This document shows, piece after piece, positions 16,096 through 18,453 of a stretch of DNA of 18,453 bases. Position 1 is the first letter of the stretch. Each line of letters opens with the position of its first letter. This DNA is from Clostridiaceae bacterium (GTDB taxonomy: Bacteria > Bacillota > Clostridia > Saccharofermentanales > UBA5734), in contig JAAYBY010000070.1 of the NCBI GenBank assembly GCA_012729935.1, positions 1 through 18,453 on the forward strand. The letters run 5' to 3'. The position numbers were made by a program, and so were the translations under genes. The notes under the pieces were generated by a model. It had not been told where the DNA came from and made no database searches. It worked only from the letters and a program-made list of their open reading frames with translations.

Positions 16096-16587
16096 TTACG
16101 CCTCCTTGTACTTAGCCAGAATTTCAGGTATCTGATCGGGTGTCAACCGTCCGTAAACGTTTTCATTTATCATCATAACAGGAGCAAGGCCGCATGCGCC
16201 AACACAACGGCATGCATGAATCGAAAATCTGCCGTCCTGTGTGCATTCTCCAACCTGAATACCCAGTTCAGAGATGACCTTGTCTAAAACCGCCTGAGCA
16301 CCTTTTACATAGCAGGCAGTACCCATGCAGACACTGATCTGGTTATCTCCCTTAGGATTCAGAGAAAAGAACGAATAGAATGTGATTACGCCATATACTT
16401 CTGCTACAGACAAGTCAAGGGCATCAGCCACCATTCGCTGAACTTCCAGCGGTAGATAGCCATAAACAGCCTGGGCTTCCTGCAACAGCTGCATCAAGAC
16501 TTTTCTGCCCTGACCGCGATATTTGTCGATCACTTTATTGAGTTTGTTGATCTTCTCATCATGAGTCAGTCTTGTTGTTGTTGCCAT
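16096..16587 (-). CDS. hydC: HydC subunit, NuoE-like [2Fe-2S] protein
   Basis: This is the small thioredoxin-fold [2Fe-2S] subunit of the HydABC complex, related to NuoE. Ligands are expected at Cys87 and Cys92 (CMGTAC) and at Cys128 and Cys132 (CVGAC in ACRCVGACGLAPV). An extra Cys126 stands two residues before the third ligand. The helical N-terminal half (YRGQGRKVLMQLLQEAQ...YGYLPLEVQ) is typical. I choose the ATG at 16585-16587 (163 residues), preceded by GGGAGGTGA. The frame is open to an ATG at 16630-16632, but that upstream part contains the ribosome site and the candidate -10 box. It is the first gene of the operon, 3 bases before hydB, and divergent from the pseudouridine synthase gene. 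Confidence 0.94.
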   Translation of the reverse strand: MATTTRLTHDEKINKLNKVIDKYRGQGRKVLMQLLQEAQAVYGYLPLEVQRMVADALDLSVAEVYGVITFYSFFSLNPKGDNQISVCMGTACYVKGAQAVLDKVISELGIQVGECTQDGRFSIHACRCVGACGLAPVMMINENVYGRLTPDQIPEILAKYKEA

Positions 16588-16612
16588 AATTTGACTCACC
16601 TCCCAATAGTAA

Positions 16613-16641
16613 ACAATATCATGTTTCAGCAAGTGCTACAA
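16613..16641 (-). promoter_or_regulatory. Candidate promoter of the hydCBA operon
   Basis: The minus strand shows TTGTAG (16636-16641), a 17-base spacer and TATTGT (16613-16618), with an extended TG one base before the -10. The predicted transcript starts near 16606, only a few bases before the GGGAGG site of hydC, so the leader would be very short. I found no convincing Rex-type operator (TTGTTAA repeats) here. Confidence 0.45.
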
Positions 16642-16695
16642 TTCATCAAATATCCGAATTTAACGACCAATCGTGCGAATAATCCGGTCATCCGC

Positions 16696-16701
16696 TATAA
16701 T
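16696..16701 (+). promoter_or_regulatory. Candidate -10 box for the plus-strand pseudouridine synthase
   Basis: A perfect TATAAT lies 41 bases before the ATG at 16743. No good -35 hexamer is visible 16-18 bases upstream (GTGCGA at 17 bases), so the promoter would need an activator or be weak. The AAGGAG ribosome site is 6 bases before the ATG. Confidence 0.45.
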
Positions 16702-16742
16702 GGGGTCGTCTATGATCCAAAAACGCGGACAAGGAGCTTTGC

Positions 16743-17630
16743 ATGGAGATAACCTATTGTGTGTCTGAAGAAGATCATCAACAGCGGGCGGTTGACGTAC
16801 TGATTCGCCGGACCGGCATGTCGCGCATGCTCAGCAAGAAAGTTCGTCTGTACGGCACATTATTATGTAATGGCAAACCTCATCGGATGATCGACCCTGT
16901 TCAGGGCGGCGATGTCCTGATCGCACGCTACCCGTCTTCAAATCTCGAGAAACCATTGATCAAACACCATGAAATGATCGACATCCTATATCAGGATGAC
17001 TGGCTGCTCGTTACCGCAAAACCACCCGGTATCGTCACACATCCGTCCCGAAAGCAGGACTTAAACGCCCTGACCAGCTTGCTGTCTCCGGATATTCTGC
17101 ATCCAATCAACCGGTTGGACCGGGACACATCAGGTATTGTCCTGATTGGTCTGAACGGTCACACACATCACATGATTTCACAACAGCAAACACAGAAGTT
17201 TTATCTGGCAATTCTTCACGGACGACTGCCGTTTAATACAGGTCTGATTAATGCTCCGATCAGACGCGACCCGTCCAGCCTGATTAGACGCGAAATACAT
17301 CCGGATGGTGTTCAGGCCAGAACGATCTGGCGAACGATCGATTATAATGATCAAAAGGATGTTTCACTTGTCAAATTTCAGTTGTTGACCGGTCGAACAC
17401 ATCAGCTGAGACTTCATTCAATGGCCTGCGGCTGTCCGATCGTCGGTGATACGCTCTATCATCGGGATCGACTACCAGACGAACTGGATTTGCTGGCTGG
17501 TCGTCAAATGCTGCATGCGAGCCAGCTTTGCTTCCAGCATCCTATAACCGGTCTGCCGATTAACGTGACGGCACCGGTTCCGCCGGACATGCAGACTGTC
17601 CTGGATTATCTGGATTTAAAGATTGTTTGA
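16743..17630 (+). CDS. RluA-family pseudouridine synthase (second copy type)
   Basis: This 295-residue enzyme belongs to the RluA family of RNA pseudouridine synthases and is the only plus-strand gene seen. An S4-like N-terminal region (about 15-60: SRMLSKKVRLYGTLLCNGKPHR) precedes the catalytic domain. The motif NRLDRDTSG at 123-131 contains the expected nucleophile Asp126, and GRTHQLRLHSM is also conserved. It differs clearly from the RluD at 6815-7714, with NRLD in place of HRID and a shorter linker, so it probably modifies a different site; I cannot say which. The ATG at 16743 is backed by AAGGAG 6 bases upstream. Its last 71 bases overlap, tail-to-tail, the end of recN on the other strand. 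It is divergent from hydC across 155 bases that hold both promoters. Confidence 0.9.
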   Translation: MEITYCVSEEDHQQRAVDVLIRRTGMSRMLSKKVRLYGTLLCNGKPHRMIDPVQGGDVLIARYPSSNLEKPLIKHHEMIDILYQDDWLLVTAKPPGIVTHPSRKQDLNALTSLLSPDILHPINRLDRDTSGIVLIGLNGHTHHMISQQQTQKFYLAILHGRLPFNTGLINAPIRRDPSSLIRREIHPDGVQARTIWRTIDYNDQKDVSLVKFQLLTGRTHQLRLHSMACGCPIVGDTLYHRDRLPDELDLLAGRQMLHASQLCFQHPITGLPINVTAPVPPDMQTVLDYLDLKIV

Positions 17631-18453
17631 ATTGTTCGGCTTGCTCACACAGCTGACCAGCCAATGTCCGAGCTGTTCGATCCCCAACACCGCCAGAGAG
17701 CAGGCGGGCCAGCTCAGCTGATCTCTGTTCATCAGTCAAATGCTGAACAATTGTCTTCGTTCGTCCAGATTGTGTTGTTTTTTCAATCAGCCAGTGTTCA
17801 TCTGCCATAGAAGCGATCTGGGCCATGTGTGTGATACAAAGCACCTGTCGGTTCTTTGAGAGCTGTATGAGCTTTTGACCGACCTGTCCGGCCGTCTCAC
17901 CACTGATTCCTGTATCAATCTCATCAAAAATCAGGACAGGTATTGGATCAGCATCAGCTAAAATCGTTTTGATCGCGAGCATAATTCGCGAAGCTTCACC
18001 ACCCGAGGCAATCTGTGCAAGCGGCTTAAGCGGCTCTCCAAGATTGGCGGACAGCTCAAATACAATTCTATCCAAACCCTGTTCATCAAAATGTTCAGAC
18101 GACTCAGAGCGCAAAGCCATCTGCACAGCAAAGCGAACTGTCTTCATACCAAGATCAGCCAATTGTGTGGCGATGAGACCCTCAAGCCGACGTGCCGCGT
18201 TCTGTCGCTCTACACTGAGATCATGTGCAGCCTCCACCAGTATTGTTTTCAGTTTTTCTTTTTCCCGCATCAGCGCTTCATAGCGTGCCTCACCGCCGGT
18301 CAAGCGGTCCAGTTGCTGCCGGGCTTGATTAAGAAAAACCAAAACGGCTTCGAGAGAACCGCCGTACTTCTTCTTCAGTCGATAGATCAGATCCAGTCTG
18401 TTGTTGATTTGATCGAGTTCAGCGGGTTCAATATCGAGGCTGTCGCTGCATGC
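17560..18453 (-). CDS. recN: DNA repair protein RecN, C-terminal half (5' end beyond window)
   Basis: RecN is an SMC-like ATPase that acts early in double-strand break repair. The frame is open to the right edge with no start in the family position, giving 297 residues of an expected 560 or so. It opens in the coiled-coil region, with LDLIYRLKKKYGGS as in other RecN proteins. The C-terminal ATPase lobe has the ABC signature-like IASGGEASRIMLAIK, the Walker B LIFDEIDTGISG and the switch His in CITHMAQIA. The conserved part ends near ARLLSGG. Beyond it, about 25 extra residues, rich in Pro, Gln and Asn, run to the TAA at 17560-17562, and most of these are encoded within the overlap with the convergent pseudouridine synthase gene. 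A TTG at 18340-18342 is internal, not the start. Confidence 0.95.
   Translation of the reverse strand, partial: ACSDSLDIEPAELDQINNRLDLIYRLKKKYGGSLEAVLVFLNQARQQLDRLTGGEARYEALMREKEKLKTILVEAAHDLSVERQNAARRLEGLIATQLADLGMKTVRFAVQMALRSESSEHFDEQGLDRIVFELSANLGEPLKPLAQIASGGEASRIMLAIKTILADADPIPVLIFDEIDTGISGETAGQVGQKLIQLSKNRQVLCITHMAQIASMADEHWLIEKTTQSGRTKTIVQHLTDEQRSAELARLLSGGVGDRTARTLAGQLCEQAEQFKQSLNPDNPGQSACPAEPVPSR

Noticed and set aside
16588..16632. Longer N-terminus for HydC (start at 16632)
   Set aside because: The extra 15 codons contain the GGGAGG site and the candidate -10 box; homologues begin near the ATG at 16587.
16646..16663. Imperfect inverted repeat TCAAAT-6 bases-ATTTAA between hydC and the pseudouridine synthase gene, considered as a Rex operator
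   Set aside because: It does not match the Rex pattern TTGTTAA/TTAACAA, has a mismatch, and such AT-rich repeats are expected by chance.
1..18453. Defence system, prophage, mobile element, CRISPR or biosynthetic cluster
   Set aside because: All gene-length frames resolve to core functions or to DUF881; no transposase, integrase, direct repeats, tRNA or att-like sites were seen. The longest stretches without a gene are about 150 bases (12325-12478 and 16588-16742) and are explained by promoters and a terminator.

Overview
The window looks like chromosomal core DNA from an anaerobic, fermentative Bacillota of the class Clostridia. The evidence is strong Shine-Dalgarno sites of the GGAGG type, sigma-A-like promoters, the rny-ymdB pair, the phoH-pgpH-ybeY-era-recO block, a c-di-AMP phosphodiesterase of the PgpH type, and a trimeric HydABC-type [FeFe] hydrogenase. 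Base composition looks moderate and even throughout. I see no insertion sequences, phage genes, CRISPR, tRNA or rRNA. I cannot name the genus from the sequence alone.

Layout, right to left because almost everything is on the minus strand. (i) The right edge holds the C-terminal half of recN (minus), which overlaps tail-to-tail with a plus-strand RluA-family pseudouridine synthase. (ii) Divergent from that synthase is the hydC-hydB-hydA operon, with its own candidate promoter and a strong intrinsic terminator. (iii) rny (RNase Y) follows as a single-gene unit. Its promoter -35 box lies in the T-tract of the hydrogenase terminator, and it has its own terminator. (iv) From 10621 to the left edge runs one very tight unit of eleven genes: ymdB, a lipoprotein peptide-type solute-binding protein, lspA, rluD, two tandem DUF881 proteins, phoH, pgpH, ybeY, era and recO (cut by the left edge). 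Every junction in it is an overlap or a gap of at most 14 bases.

Functional themes: RNase Y and YmdB (mRNA decay and its regulation); RluD, YbeY and Era (rRNA modification, maturation and small-subunit assembly); RecO and RecN (DNA repair); PgpH (c-di-AMP hydrolysis); LspA next to a probable substrate lipoprotein; and a soluble hydrogenase that couples NADH and probably ferredoxin to H2.

I did not find an unmistakable new system. The points most worth a second look are the fused operon order, the orphan lipoprotein coupled to lspA, the tandem DUF881 genes inside an RNA-processing operon, a probable AUU start codon for rny, and the recN/rluA convergent coding overlap.
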